Source of the DNA: Candidatus Magasanikiibacteriota bacterium
GTDB lineage: Bacteria; Patescibacteriota; Patescibacteriia; Magasanikbacterales; GWA2-37-8
NCBI GenBank assembly: GCA_023246715.1
Contig: JAHFHZ010000007.1
Coordinates: 1 to 40,004 of the forward strand
Direction of reading: 5' to 3'
DNA: 40,004 nt
Below, one piece after another: positions 1 to 8,303 of this stretch. Made by a program: the position numbers and the translations under genes. How positions within the stretch are numbered: the first letter of the stretch is position 1; each line of letters starts with the position of its first letter. The notes under the pieces were generated by a model, which was not told the DNA's origin, ran no database searches, and was given only the letters and a program-made list of their open reading frames with translations.

Positions 1-2
1 TC

Positions 3-41
3 GAACAGCCGCCCGAAATGACTGGTACCCCGCTGATTTAG
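3..41 (+). CDS. Possible C-terminal end of an upstream gene cut by the window edge
   Basis: An open frame enters from the left edge and stops at TAG 39-41, fourteen bases before a bidirectional terminator. A second frame (2-61) is also open and stops inside the terminator stem, so the true frame is not decided. The placement before a terminator and opposite the end of a leftward gene suggests a convergent gene. No function can be read from about a dozen residues. Confidence 0.25.
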   Translation, partial: EQPPEMTGTPLI

Positions 42-54
42 CAAATGGAATACC

Positions 55-95
55 AAACTAAAAACCCTCGACGCGAGGGTTTTTAGTTTTTTTGA
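55..95. terminator. Bidirectional intrinsic terminator
   Basis: A 16-bp perfect stem (55-70 with 74-89) around a 3-base loop is A-rich on the left flank and T-rich on the right, so it works on either strand. The leftward gene's stop codon (83-85) lies inside the right arm. It separates that gene from the convergent gene at the left edge. Confidence 0.8.
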
Positions 96-1237
96 ATCAG
101 GCTGGTTGTAATGTTTTTGATCACCTCCGCCTCGGTAGTTTTGAGAGGCTTGCCTTCCACGCGAAACGCGGCTTGCTTTTTATCGCCCGCAGCCCCCCAA
201 GGCTTGCCTAATTCAACGGCCGAATAATCCCGCTCTGAATTAATCAGCACGTGAATCGCCGGGGTGGGGCCGTCAGTCGTTTCTTCGTAAAACAACACAA
301 TCACCTTGGCTTCGGGGGAGTTCCCGATTAGTTCTTCTACCAAGCCTTTTAAATCTTCCGGGTGAGCGCCCGCGTGCGTAAATTCATCTCGCGTAATGGA
401 GGCATAAACCAAGCCGGCATTCTGATCGCTTTGCAAATGCGACAACGCCTGCCCCCAGAGTTTGAGAGTGGCCAGAGATTTGGTGCGGTAGAGGTGTTGA
501 ATGATCGTATCGCGTTCGGCCCCGAGGGTGATCAGTTCGCTCGCTAAGCCCAGCACGTGCGGAGTGACGTTGGGTGTTTTAAAACTGCGCGTTGCCGCGA
601 TCATGCCGGTTAATAAAGCAGTGGCCATTTGGGCGTCAATCCAATGCTCGCCAATTTGTTTGATCAAGCCAAAAACAATTTCGGCCGTGGCCGTAGCGGT
701 GACCGAAATAAAATTCAATTGTCCGTATCGTTCGTTCGCGCTGTGCCGATCAATATTTACTATCGGCGTGCGGTAAAATAAGTCAGTATTATTGAAAAAC
801 AATTCGCCGAGGCCGGCCAAATCAACCGTATTGAGCGTAATGATCAAATCATATTTAAAGGTAGATTGCGCGGTGCGCAAATCGTTGCGGGTAATAATCC
901 CGCTTTTTGGTGTCAGATAAATGGACAGCGTGTGATTTTGAATGTCATAGCTCAAGGTATCCACCTCGGCCTTGGAAGTATCCACTTTGATAATGAATTT
1001 TTGCAGATGGGCTAGGGCCGGTTGAATTTTGTTCAAGCCTGGGAGAAATTTGAGTTGCTTTGGCAGGTTAAATTCTGGGCTGGCCACGTCTACCTGCTTG
1101 CCTTGCTTCTCAAGCCATTGCTTGAGTGACAGCGCGCTGCTCGCGCCATCGATTTGTTCCGATACGCCAAAGACGAGCAAAATGTGGTTGCTCTTTTGGA
1201 GTAAGACGCGGAGTTGTTCATGATCAGTTAGGGCCAT
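83..1237 (-). CDS. DHH-family phosphoesterase-like protein with degenerate active site
   Basis: A 384-aa protein with the overall layout of NrnA/RecJ-like DHH phosphoesterases, which cleave short oligonucleotides, cyclic dinucleotides or pAp with two metal ions. The signature region around residues 160-190 (NIDRHSANERYGQ, then TATAEIVFGLI) matches the DHH motif region, but reads DRH (163-165) instead of DHH. The N-terminal metal motif, normally HxxPDxDxxGS, is replaced near residues 23-37 (GVSEQIDGASSALS). A DHHA1-like C-terminal region may follow, with a Gly-rich GKPWGAAGD near the end. Losing several metal ligands suggests a non-catalytic or altered protein, perhaps nucleotide-binding. It is transcribed alone from a near-perfect promoter, divergent from valS. 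The family call is fairly safe; activity is doubtful. Confidence 0.75.
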   Translation of the reverse strand: MALTDHEQLRVLLQKSNHILLVFGVSEQIDGASSALSLKQWLEKQGKQVDVASPEFNLPKQLKFLPGLNKIQPALAHLQKFIIKVDTSKAEVDTLSYDIQNHTLSIYLTPKSGIITRNDLRTAQSTFKYDLIITLNTVDLAGLGELFFNNTDLFYRTPIVNIDRHSANERYGQLNFISVTATATAEIVFGLIKQIGEHWIDAQMATALLTGMIAATRSFKTPNVTPHVLGLASELITLGAERDTIIQHLYRTKSLATLKLWGQALSHLQSDQNAGLVYASITRDEFTHAGAHPEDLKGLVEELIGNSPEAKVIVLFYEETTDGPTPAIHVLINSERDYSAVELGKPWGAAGDKKQAAFRVEGKPLKTTEAEVIKNITTSLIQKN

Positions 1238-1246
1238 ATATAATTC

Positions 1247-1261
1247 GGCGTTCCGAACGCC
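1247..1261. promoter_or_regulatory. Palindrome over the predicted start of transcription
   Basis: Seven-base arms (GGCGTTC and GAACGCC) flank one central base, a perfect inverted repeat. It lies directly downstream of the leftward -10 box (1264-1269), so it covers the expected transcription start near 1257 and would form either an operator or a hairpin at the 5' end of the mRNA. Role inferred only from position. Confidence 0.4.
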
Positions 1262-1263
1262 CC

Positions 1264-1292
1264 ATTATAACAGTTCAAAATGGGGGTGTCAA
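1264..1292 (-). promoter_or_regulatory. Consensus sigma70-type promoter for the DHH-like gene
   Basis: Reading leftward, TTGACA (1292-1287), a 17-base spacer and TATAAT (1269-1264) match the sigma70 consensus at all twelve positions with optimal spacing. The start codon of the leftward gene is about 20 bases beyond the predicted transcription start. Confidence 0.85.
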
Positions 1293-1328
1293 CTATCGTA
1301 GTCTGGGCGATTTAGGCCTGTGGTAACC

Positions 1329-1357
1329 TTGCCTTTTTTGCGCTTATTTTATACAAT
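1329..1357 (+). promoter_or_regulatory. Probable promoter of the aminoacyl-tRNA synthetase operon
   Basis: TTGCCT (1329-1334), a 17-base spacer and TACAAT (1352-1357) lie just before valS. The overlapping TATACA is an alternative -10. The start codon at 1376 would give a leader of about 12 bases. No Shine-Dalgarno sequence is evident. Confidence 0.5.
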
Positions 1358-1375
1358 AAACCATATTTTGAGCTT

Positions 1376-4081
1376 ATGAAAGAACTGCCGAAAAGTTACG
1401 AGTCTGCCAAGTATGAAGAGTCCATTTACCAGCTCTGGGAAAAGAGCGGTTTTTTTCGGCCCGAAGGATTGCCGGATGCCGCCGGCCAGGGCGAACCATA
1501 CGCCATCATGATGCCACCGCCGAACGTTACGGGCGTGCTGCACCTGGGCCATGCCCTTGAAAATTCTTTAATGGACACCATGGCCCGCTACCAGAGGATG
1601 CGCGGCAAACACGTGCTACTCCTGCCCGGCACCGATCACGCGGCCGTTGCCACTCAGGCTAAAGTAGAAAAATTGTTGCAAGCCGAGGGCGTGAAACATC
1701 CGCGCGAACAGCTTGGCCGAGAAAAATTATTAGAGCGCATTCGCGCCTATTCCGAAGAGTCTAAGGCCATTATTTTACAGCAGATTAAAAAAATGGGTAC
1801 CAGCTGTGACTGGTCACGCTTAGCGTACACCTTTGATGAACAACGCAACCAGGCGGTGAATGAAATTTTTAGCCGCATGTACCAAGACGGCCTGATTTAT
1901 CGCGGTGCCCGGGTGGTGAACTGGTCGGTAAAAGGCCAATCCACCTGTAGCGACGATGAGTTGGTGTATGTCGAGCGTCCGGCCAAGCTCTACTATTTTA
2001 AATACAGTCACGATTTTCCAATTACCATCGCCTCCACCCGCCCCGAAACCAAACTCGGCGATACGGCCGTGGCTGTGAATCCCACTGATGAGCGTTACCG
2101 CCATTTGATCGGTAAAATTTTTACAGTTGATGTCGGCGCGGCTGAGCCGCTTAGTTTAAAAATTATTGGTAGCTCCGCAGTTGACCCGGCGTTTGGCACG
2201 GGCGCGCTTGGCGTTACCCCGGCGCATAGCCAAGTTGATTTTGATGTCTACGAACAACAGAAAGCCGCCAACGACCCGATTGGCCTGGTGCAAGTAATTG
2301 GCCAAGACGGGAATATGACCGCCGCGGCTGGTGGATATGCCGGCCTCACTGTTGTAGCTGCGCGCGAAAAATTCGTGGCTTGGCTTACAGACCAAGGCTT
2401 GCTCGAAAAAACCGAGGATATTAGCCAAAACGTTGGCACGCACGAACGCTTTGGCGATGTGGCCGAAGCGCTTCCGCTCACGCAGTGGTTCGTGGCCGTG
2501 AATAAAGAAATTCCGGGCCGGGGCAAGACCCTGAAAGAATTAATGCGCCAAGCGGTTGAGAGCGGCCATAATGGTGACCCGGCGCAAAAAGTGCGCATCA
2601 CTCCCGAGCGCTTTGAAAAAATTTATTATCATTGGATTGAGCATCTGCGCGATTGGTGTATTTCCCGCCAGATTTGGTGGGGGCATCGGATTCCAGTGTG
2701 GTATCGGGGGGAAGAATCCTATGTAGGAGCCGAAGCCCCTCTGGGTGAGGGTTGGGCGCAAGACCACGACACGCTCGACACCTGGTTCTCATCTGGTCTA
2801 TGGACGTTTTCCACCCTTGGTTGGCCCGCCAAAACCGCCGATCTTAAAAATTTCCACCCCACCAGCTGGATGCAAATGGGTCACGAAATTTTGTTTTTCT
2901 GGATGGCCCGGATGATTTTAATGTCCACCTACGCCCTCGATCAGATTCCGTTTAAAGACGTCTACATCCACGGTATTCTGCGCGACGAGTTGGGTAAAAA
3001 GTTTTCCAAATCCAGCGGCAACGGCGTTGACCCGATCGAAGTGATTAAACAGTACGGCTGCGACGCGCTGCGCTGGAGCGTATTATCGGGTATTTCGCCC
3101 GGTAATGACTCGCGCTTTTACGATGAAAAAATCGAAGGCGCGCGTAACTTGGTAAATAAGCTCTGGAATATCTGCCGGTTCATGCTGTTGAGTATTAGTA
3201 ATCCAGACTCGAAATTGCGGAAAGGGATTTTGCCCGCAACGAATGAGGCGTCAGGGTTGGCGGACGCTTGGATCGTGCACCGTTTGGAACGCGTGCGCCG
3301 TGACGTCACGGAGAACTTGGAACGGTTTAATTTTTCGTACGCCGGGGAACGATTGCGTGATTTTACCTGGAATGAATTAGCCGATTGGTATTTGGAAATT
3401 GCAAAAATCGAAGGAGGCAAGGACGAATTGCTGAATTACATTTTTAATACTCTATTGAAATTATGGCATCCATTTATGCCATTTGTGACTGAGGCCATTT
3501 GGCAGGAAGTGTACGGACAAGAAAATTTGCTCATGGTTGAACAATGGCCAGCAATGGATCCTCTTATTGATGAATTTGGCGAAGCTCATTATTTTGAACA
3601 TCTTGAACCAACCATGGCCGAAGCAGATTTTGCTAGTTTTCAAGAAATTGTTACCGCCATTCGTTCCGCGCGCGCCGATAACAAAGTTGAACCAGCGAAA
3701 AAGATCGCCGTATATGTTAAAGAGAAAACCCCGTTGTGTAAAAATAATGCAGCTATACTGAAAGCGCTGGCTCGTATTTCCGATTTGACTGTCGCTCAAG
3801 ACACTCAGAAACCTGAAGGTGCTATAGCACTGACAGCCGGAGGTGTAGAAATTTTTATTGACCTGGCTGGAGCAATTGATCCTGAAAAAGAAAAAGCCCG
3901 GCTCGAAAAAGAACTCGCCGAAGTCGCGGCCTACATCCCCGCGCTCGCGGCCAAACTACAAAACCAGGATTTTGTCGCCCGCGCGCCTGAAAAAGTAATT
4001 GCGGGGGAAAAGGCCAAACTTGCCGCCGCCGAAGAGAAACAAGCCAAACTTAAACAACAACTAATTGCGCTCAGCGCCTAA
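1376..4081 (+). CDS. valS: Valine--tRNA ligase
   Basis: Class I aminoacyl-tRNA synthetase that charges tRNA-Val with valine in the cytoplasm. At 901 aa it has the usual full length. The HIGH motif is HLGH (residues 56-59) within PPPNVTGVLHLGHA, and the KMSKS loop is KFSKS (542-546). The CP1 editing domain lies between them (around 210-340, including STRPET and GTGALGVTPAHS). The end (about 835-901) is the Lys/Glu/Ala-rich coiled coil typical of ValRS, which separates it from IleRS and LeuRS. It opens a run of genes with 1-5 base gaps, so it is probably co-transcribed with the next four genes. Identification is firm. Confidence 0.97.
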   Translation: MKELPKSYESAKYEESIYQLWEKSGFFRPEGLPDAAGQGEPYAIMMPPPNVTGVLHLGHALENSLMDTMARYQRMRGKHVLLLPGTDHAAVATQAKVEKLLQAEGVKHPREQLGREKLLERIRAYSEESKAIILQQIKKMGTSCDWSRLAYTFDEQRNQAVNEIFSRMYQDGLIYRGARVVNWSVKGQSTCSDDELVYVERPAKLYYFKYSHDFPITIASTRPETKLGDTAVAVNPTDERYRHLIGKIFTVDVGAAEPLSLKIIGSSAVDPAFGTGALGVTPAHSQVDFDVYEQQKAANDPIGLVQVIGQDGNMTAAAGGYAGLTVVAAREKFVAWLTDQGLLEKTEDISQNVGTHERFGDVAEALPLTQWFVAVNKEIPGRGKTLKELMRQAVESGHNGDPAQKVRITPERFEKIYYHWIEHLRDWCISRQIWWGHRIPVWYRGEESYVGAEAPLGEGWAQDHDTLDTWFSSGLWTFSTLGWPAKTADLKNFHPTSWMQMGHEILFFWMARMILMSTYALDQIPFKDVYIHGILRDELGKKFSKSSGNGVDPIEVIKQYGCDALRWSVLSGISPGNDSRFYDEKIEGARNLVNKLWNICRFMLLSISNPDSKLRKGILPATNEASGLADAWIVHRLERVRRDVTENLERFNFSYAGERLRDFTWNELADWYLEIAKIEGGKDELLNYIFNTLLKLWHPFMPFVTEAIWQEVYGQENLLMVEQWPAMDPLIDEFGEAHYFEHLEPTMAEADFASFQEIVTAIRSARADNKVEPAKKIAVYVKEKTPLCKNNAAILKALARISDLTVAQDTQKPEGAIALTAGGVEIFIDLAGAIDPEKEKARLEKELAEVAAYIPALAAKLQNQDFVARAPEKVIAGEKAKLAAAEEKQAKLKQQLIALSA

Positions 4082-4086
4082 CGTGT

Positions 4087-4467
4087 ATGGATAAACAACA
4101 AACGGAAAAATACCAAAAAACCCAGTCTGTATTAATGGTAGATAAAAACAATAACGATATTCCCGATGCCCTGGAAGATGGGACGTATTTTGATCTCACC
4201 AACGTATCGGGCAGCCCGCAACCAAGTGGTTTTGGCAAATTAATGCGCAACTTGTTTATGAGTTGGGGAAAGCAGCATCTACGGGTGAGTAAGATTAAAA
4301 ATCAACTTACTAAATTTGAACAGGCGCAAAAAGAGAACCCCCCAGCCACCAAGCCCTTGCCACCAACCGAGCCAGCCAAGATTAACTGGGAAAAGTTCCG
4401 TATTTTTTTAGCCATTGATGCCATTGTGTTTCTGGGTATACTCTATTATTTTTTCCTTCGCAAATAA
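4087..4467 (+). CDS. Small tail-anchored membrane protein with an EF-hand-like loop
   Basis: A 126-aa protein of unknown function between valS and tyrS, five bases after the first and one base before the second. Residues 19-31 (DKNNNDIPDALED) have the D-x-N-x-N-D-x-P-D spacing of calcium-binding dockerin, thrombospondin type 3 or EF-hand loops. The middle is basic, followed by a Pro-rich stretch (PPATKPLPPTEPAK). A single hydrophobic helix sits at residues 107-123 with a short FLRK tail, so it is probably tail-anchored with the bulk in the cytoplasm. Calcium binding is inferred from the loop alone. Co-transcription with synthetase genes may reflect operon packing rather than shared function. 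Confidence 0.75.
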   Translation: MDKQQTEKYQKTQSVLMVDKNNNDIPDALEDGTYFDLTNVSGSPQPSGFGKLMRNLFMSWGKQHLRVSKIKNQLTKFEQAQKENPPATKPLPPTEPAKINWEKFRIFLAIDAIVFLGILYYFFLRK

Positions 4468-4468
4468 T

Positions 4469-5644
4469 ATGGTGGATACTAACCCTCAAAAAATTGCCGA
4501 ACTCCTTGAGCGTGGCGTAGAAAATATCTACCCCAAAAAAGAATTTTTAGAAGCTCGCCTGAAAGAAGGCAAACTAACGCTTTATACCGGGTATGATCCC
4601 ACGGCCGACACGCTGCGTATTGGTCATGGCATTACACTTTTAAAATTGCGCCAGTTTCAAGAGCTCGGCCACAAAGTAATCATGCTGATTGGGGATTTTA
4701 CCGGCATGATTGGCGACCCCACCGATAAATCCGCCGCCCGCAAAAAATTAATCCGAGATGAAATACTGGCCAATTGCAAAGAATATCAAAAACAGGCTAG
4801 GGCGATTTTGGATTTTAGCGGGGACAATCCCGCTGAACTCAAGTTCAATAGTGAATGGCACAGCAAAATGAACTTCGCCGAGGTACTGGAATTGGCCGGT
4901 CATTTTACTGTCCAGCAAATGCTGGAGCGGGATATGTTCGAGCGCCGGGTTGCCGAAGAAAAACCAATCTATCTGCATGAATTTCTGTACCCGCTCATGC
5001 AAGGTTACGACAGTGTGGCGATGGATGTTGATGGTGAAGTCGGCGGCAATGATCAGACATTCAATATGCTGGCCGGGCGCACATTGATGAAAGAAATCAA
5101 AGGCAAAGAAAAATTTGTCCTGACCACCAAATTGTTAGCCGATGATAGTGGCAAAAAAATGGGTAAGAGCGAGGGTAATATGATCGCGCTCTCCGACAGT
5201 CCCGAAGACATGTTCGGCAAAGTGATGCGCTGGAGCGATACCATGATGAAGAATGGTTTTGAGTTATGTACACGTGTGCCGACGGCAGAATTTGAAGAAG
5301 TTTTGCAGGCCAGCAATCCCCGCGACGCCAAGTTACGTTTGGCGTACGAAATTACCAAAACATTTTTGGGTAGCGCGGCGGCCACCGAAGGCCAAAGCTG
5401 TTTTGCCGAAGTGATTCAACACAAAGAAGTGCCCGCTGTCATTGCCGAGTTGAAACCAACGGAGTATGACATTATTACGGTCTTGGCTGTCTCGGGTATC
5501 GCCAAAAGCAAAGCCGAGGCCCGCCGCCTGGTTGAACAAGGCGGGGTAAAAATTAACGGTGAAAAAGTAATCGAGATTACGGCGCTTACCAAGCCCGGCG
5601 ATACCGTGCAAAAAGGCAATCGCTTTTTCGTCAAAGTTATTTAA
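4469..5644 (+). CDS. tyrS: Tyrosine--tRNA ligase
   Basis: Class I synthetase that charges tRNA-Tyr, 391 aa from the ATG at 4469. An upstream in-frame ATG at 4415 overlaps the previous gene and would add an unrelated hydrophobic segment, so the 4469 start is preferred. The HIGH-like motif is RIGHG (50-54) after GYDPTADTL, and the KMSKS motif is KMGKS (230-234). GDFTGMIGDPT is typical of TyrRS. A C-terminal S4 RNA-binding domain (from about residue 330, SKAEARRLVEQGGVKING) binds the tRNA anticodon region and excludes TrpRS. The following gene starts three bases after its stop. Confidence 0.96.
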   Translation: MVDTNPQKIAELLERGVENIYPKKEFLEARLKEGKLTLYTGYDPTADTLRIGHGITLLKLRQFQELGHKVIMLIGDFTGMIGDPTDKSAARKKLIRDEILANCKEYQKQARAILDFSGDNPAELKFNSEWHSKMNFAEVLELAGHFTVQQMLERDMFERRVAEEKPIYLHEFLYPLMQGYDSVAMDVDGEVGGNDQTFNMLAGRTLMKEIKGKEKFVLTTKLLADDSGKKMGKSEGNMIALSDSPEDMFGKVMRWSDTMMKNGFELCTRVPTAEFEEVLQASNPRDAKLRLAYEITKTFLGSAAATEGQSCFAEVIQHKEVPAVIAELKPTEYDIITVLAVSGIAKSKAEARRLVEQGGVKINGEKVIEITALTKPGDTVQKGNRFFVKVI

Positions 5645-5647
5645 ATT

Positions 5648-6439
5648 ATGCCTCGTCAATTCAGCATCGGCCGTTTTTTGGATCTTACTAGTCGCGACGA
5701 AGATATACTCCGGGAGCGCCTGGCCAAAATAGCGGCCACGCCAGGTATTGAACATGTAGAAATTTTGTGGGAACAAGAAGAATTCAGTGATGCTTTTTTT
5801 GCCGAAATGCAAAACAGTCTGGCCGGTATCCGCAAAATCATTCACGCCCCGTTTATTAACACCAGCTTGGTGGGGCACCGCGTCGTTAACCAGGCAGTGA
5901 TGGCCCTGCACCAAAACGTCTACGATCGGGCGCTCGCGCTCGGCGCCGAAGTATTCACCATTCACGCCGGGCACCAGTCTGTTTTTCAAACGAACGCCGA
6001 AGTAAATGAATTATTATTAGAATCCCTTGGCCAGCTTAAGATTAGTCCGCAGCTCAAGCCCACGCTCGAAAACATGCCTCACGGCAAGCGGGTGATCGAT
6101 TATTCAACGCTCAGTTCCTTGGTTGAACTCGAAGCCGCCGGCAACCAGCTGCCTGACTTCGGTTACACCGTGGATATTGGGCATGTAATCCAAAACAGCG
6201 AAGTCTGGCCGGAATGGTTTATTCGCAATAAAAATCGCATCTACAATATTCATTTTCACGATGCTGTTAAAAATGGCAAAGGGCATTTACAGCTCGGCAC
6301 CGCCGATTTAAATCCAGCCGAATTCATTGGATTTTTGATCGAACAAGGGTACGACAAATTCCTGAGCCTCGAAGTGGTAGGGGAGTCCGAGATTAATAAA
6401 TCCTGGGAATGGTTAACCCAGCTAACCAGCGGCTTATGA
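5648..6439 (+). CDS. Xylose-isomerase-like TIM-barrel protein (sugar phosphate isomerase/epimerase family)
   Basis: A 263-aa protein with the AP endonuclease family 2/xylose isomerase-like barrel. Metal-ligand strands recur in order: HAPF near 65, IHAGH near 105, LENMPHG near 140, DIGHV near 178, IHFHD near 200, HLQLGTAD near 212 and SLEVVG near 242. This pattern of His, Glu and Asp at strand ends is typical of endonuclease IV or sugar isomerases, and the active site looks intact. The substrate cannot be told from sequence. It sits between tyrS and argS; its TGA overlaps the ATG of argS, indicating translational coupling. Confidence 0.82.
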   Translation: MPRQFSIGRFLDLTSRDEDILRERLAKIAATPGIEHVEILWEQEEFSDAFFAEMQNSLAGIRKIIHAPFINTSLVGHRVVNQAVMALHQNVYDRALALGAEVFTIHAGHQSVFQTNAEVNELLLESLGQLKISPQLKPTLENMPHGKRVIDYSTLSSLVELEAAGNQLPDFGYTVDIGHVIQNSEVWPEWFIRNKNRIYNIHFHDAVKNGKGHLQLGTADLNPAEFIGFLIEQGYDKFLSLEVVGESEINKSWEWLTQLTSGL

Positions 6440-8148
6440 TGCAACACGTGCATGATAAAATTGCGGATTTATTGCGCGATATTGGCGTGGAGGGCGAAAT
6501 ACAACTCACGGTGCCGCCCAATCCCGAGCTCGGTGACGTGGCCTTTGCTTGTTTTAATTTGTCTAAACAACTCCAAAAAAGCCCAGCCGCTGTGGCGCAA
6601 GATTTAATGAACAAGCTAGAAGCGCATCATTTTGAACGGTATCCGCTGGTGCAGGATGCGGCTACCGCCGGTCCGTACTTGAATTTTTTTATCAAGACCT
6701 CTGAGCTCGCCAAATTGGTACTCACGGGAATCGCCGAACAAGGCGAGGCCTATGGCCATACCGCCGTTGGCGCGGGCAAAAAAGTGTTGATCGAATACCC
6801 CTCCGAAAATACCCATAAAGAATTCCATATTGGTCATTTGCGTAACGTGTGCATCGGCAATACGCTGGTACAACTCTATCGCGCCAGCGGCTACGATCTG
6901 ACCGCGATTAACTACATCAACGATTTTGGCGCACACGTGGTGAAGTGTTTGTGGGGGTTACGTAAATTTCATGCCGGGGTGGAGCCACCGGCCAATCCGC
7001 AACGTTGGCTGGGGGTAGTGTATGCCGAAGCGAGCAAGTATATCAAAGAACACGAAGTAGAAGTAAAACCCGAACTGGATGAACTGCAAAAAAAACTCGA
7101 AGCCCGTGATCCCGAAATCTGGCCGTTATTTGAAACTACCCGGGCCTGGAGCCTGGAGGGTTTTAAAAAAATAGATACTGAACTCGGCATTAGCTACACT
7201 CGAATTTTTTTGGAAAGCGAAGTCAAAGACCGCGGCCAACAATTGGTGGATGAATTACTCCAAAAAGGCGTGGCCACGGTGGGCGAAAAAGGAGCGATTA
7301 TTATTGATTTAACGCCGTATGATTTAGATATCGCCATGGTGCGTAAATCCACCGGCGCTGGGGTATACCTCACGAGCGATTTGGCGTTGGCCGAGAAAAA
7401 ATTTCAGGAGTTCCCGGTTGATGAGTCCATCAACATCACCGGTATTGAACAAAATTTTTATTTTAAACAATTGTTTAAAGCATTAGAGCTCTCTGGCTTC
7501 CAGAAAAAAATGACCCACATTGGTTACGGCCTGGTAAACCGTCCTGACGGAAAAATGTCCTCGCGCCTCGGCAACGTTATTTTATACGACGAACTGCGTG
7601 ATGAAATCGCGCACCGGCTCTGGGAAGCATCGGCTGCCCGCCATGCCGACTGGCCGCAAGAAAAATTGACCGCCTTGGTAAAAACCCTCACGCTCTCGGT
7701 ACTTAAGTTCAGCATGCAGCAACACGAAGCCGCTAAAAATATTACCTTTGATTTGGAACAAGCGACCAACTTTGAAGGGTACAGCGCTCCCTATGTGTTA
7801 TACGTGGTGGCGCGCATCAACAGCCTGTTCAAAAAAGCCGGGCACGGGCGCGGTCTGATGGTTGTTGATTATGACTTGTTGATCGAGAAAGAAGAGAAGC
7901 AATTATTATTGGTGTTAGCTGATTTTCCAACGGTGCTCCAAAAAGCCCTGAATCATCACAATCCGGCCGTTATTAGTAAATATTCATTTGACCTTGCCAA
8001 AACTTTTAATGATTGGTATGCTAATCAGCTGATTGTTGACGTTGAGGCGGAATTGCAAAGCGCTCGCCTGGCTTTGGCCAGCGCCGCGCAGACGGTTTTA
8101 ACGGCGGCCTTGGGGTTGCTTACGATCACCACCGTAGACGAAATGTAA
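6436..8148 (+). CDS. argS: Arginine--tRNA ligase
   Basis: Class I synthetase that charges tRNA-Arg, 570 aa. The start is the ATG at 6436 in an ATGA overlap with the previous stop; a second ATG follows at 6439. The N-terminal Add1-type domain covers roughly the first 90 residues. The HIGH motif is perfect (HIGH, 131-134, followed by LRN) and the KMSKS-equivalent is KMSSR (373-377) after GLVNRPDG. The C-terminal third is the DALR helical anticodon-binding domain (FSMQQHEAAKN and GYSAPYVLYV are typical). It is the last gene of the synthetase operon, with a terminator 25 bases downstream. Confidence 0.97.
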   Translation: MMQHVHDKIADLLRDIGVEGEIQLTVPPNPELGDVAFACFNLSKQLQKSPAAVAQDLMNKLEAHHFERYPLVQDAATAGPYLNFFIKTSELAKLVLTGIAEQGEAYGHTAVGAGKKVLIEYPSENTHKEFHIGHLRNVCIGNTLVQLYRASGYDLTAINYINDFGAHVVKCLWGLRKFHAGVEPPANPQRWLGVVYAEASKYIKEHEVEVKPELDELQKKLEARDPEIWPLFETTRAWSLEGFKKIDTELGISYTRIFLESEVKDRGQQLVDELLQKGVATVGEKGAIIIDLTPYDLDIAMVRKSTGAGVYLTSDLALAEKKFQEFPVDESINITGIEQNFYFKQLFKALELSGFQKKMTHIGYGLVNRPDGKMSSRLGNVILYDELRDEIAHRLWEASAARHADWPQEKLTALVKTLTLSVLKFSMQQHEAAKNITFDLEQATNFEGYSAPYVLYVVARINSLFKKAGHGRGLMVVDYDLLIEKEEKQLLLVLADFPTVLQKALNHHNPAVISKYSFDLAKTFNDWYANQLIVDVEAELQSARLALASAAQTVLTAALGLLTITTVDEM

Positions 8149-8172
8149 AAAGCATCTCGTTATTTGAAAACT

Positions 8173-8207
8173 AAAGAGGGAAGGGCATCTGCCCGCCCTC
8201 TTTTTTT
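8173..8207 (+). terminator. Intrinsic terminator of the synthetase operon
   Basis: AAAGAGGG pairs with CCCTCTTT, with an internal GGGC/GCCC stem, followed by a run of seven T. It lies just after argS and isolates the operon from the GC-rich gene downstream. Confidence 0.85.
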
Positions 8208-8225
8208 GCAAGTGAAATAAGCTTG

Positions 8226-8300
8226 TCTAAAAAGAGGGGTACAGATACCCTGGGCAATTACGCCCGGCCTCGCGCCGCAAACCTTCTGGGGAGGAGGAAT
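8226..8300 (+). promoter_or_regulatory. Structured leader with a strong Shine-Dalgarno
   Basis: Two hairpins are separated by one base: GGGTA/TACCC (8237-8241 with 8246-8250, loop CAGA) and GGGC/GCCC (8252-8255 with 8262-8265). A short GGC/GCC stem follows, and then GGGGAGGAGG just before the ATG at 8304. Such a strong ribosome binding site is unusual in this window, where most genes show none. The tandem hairpins recall a small riboswitch, but the loops do not match the guanidine-II ACGR loops or any class I recognise. A clear promoter was not found between the terminator and the leader. Confidence 0.4.
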
Positions 8301-8303
8301 CCC

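Noticed and set aside
5333-5989. 218-aa leftward frame across the end of tyrS and the next gene
   Set aside because: It is the antisense of two secure genes, spans their junction and shows no recognisable family pattern.
8226-8265. Guanidine-II (mini-ykkC) riboswitch
   Set aside because: The two-hairpin layout is similar, but the loops are CAGA and AATTAC instead of the required ACGR.
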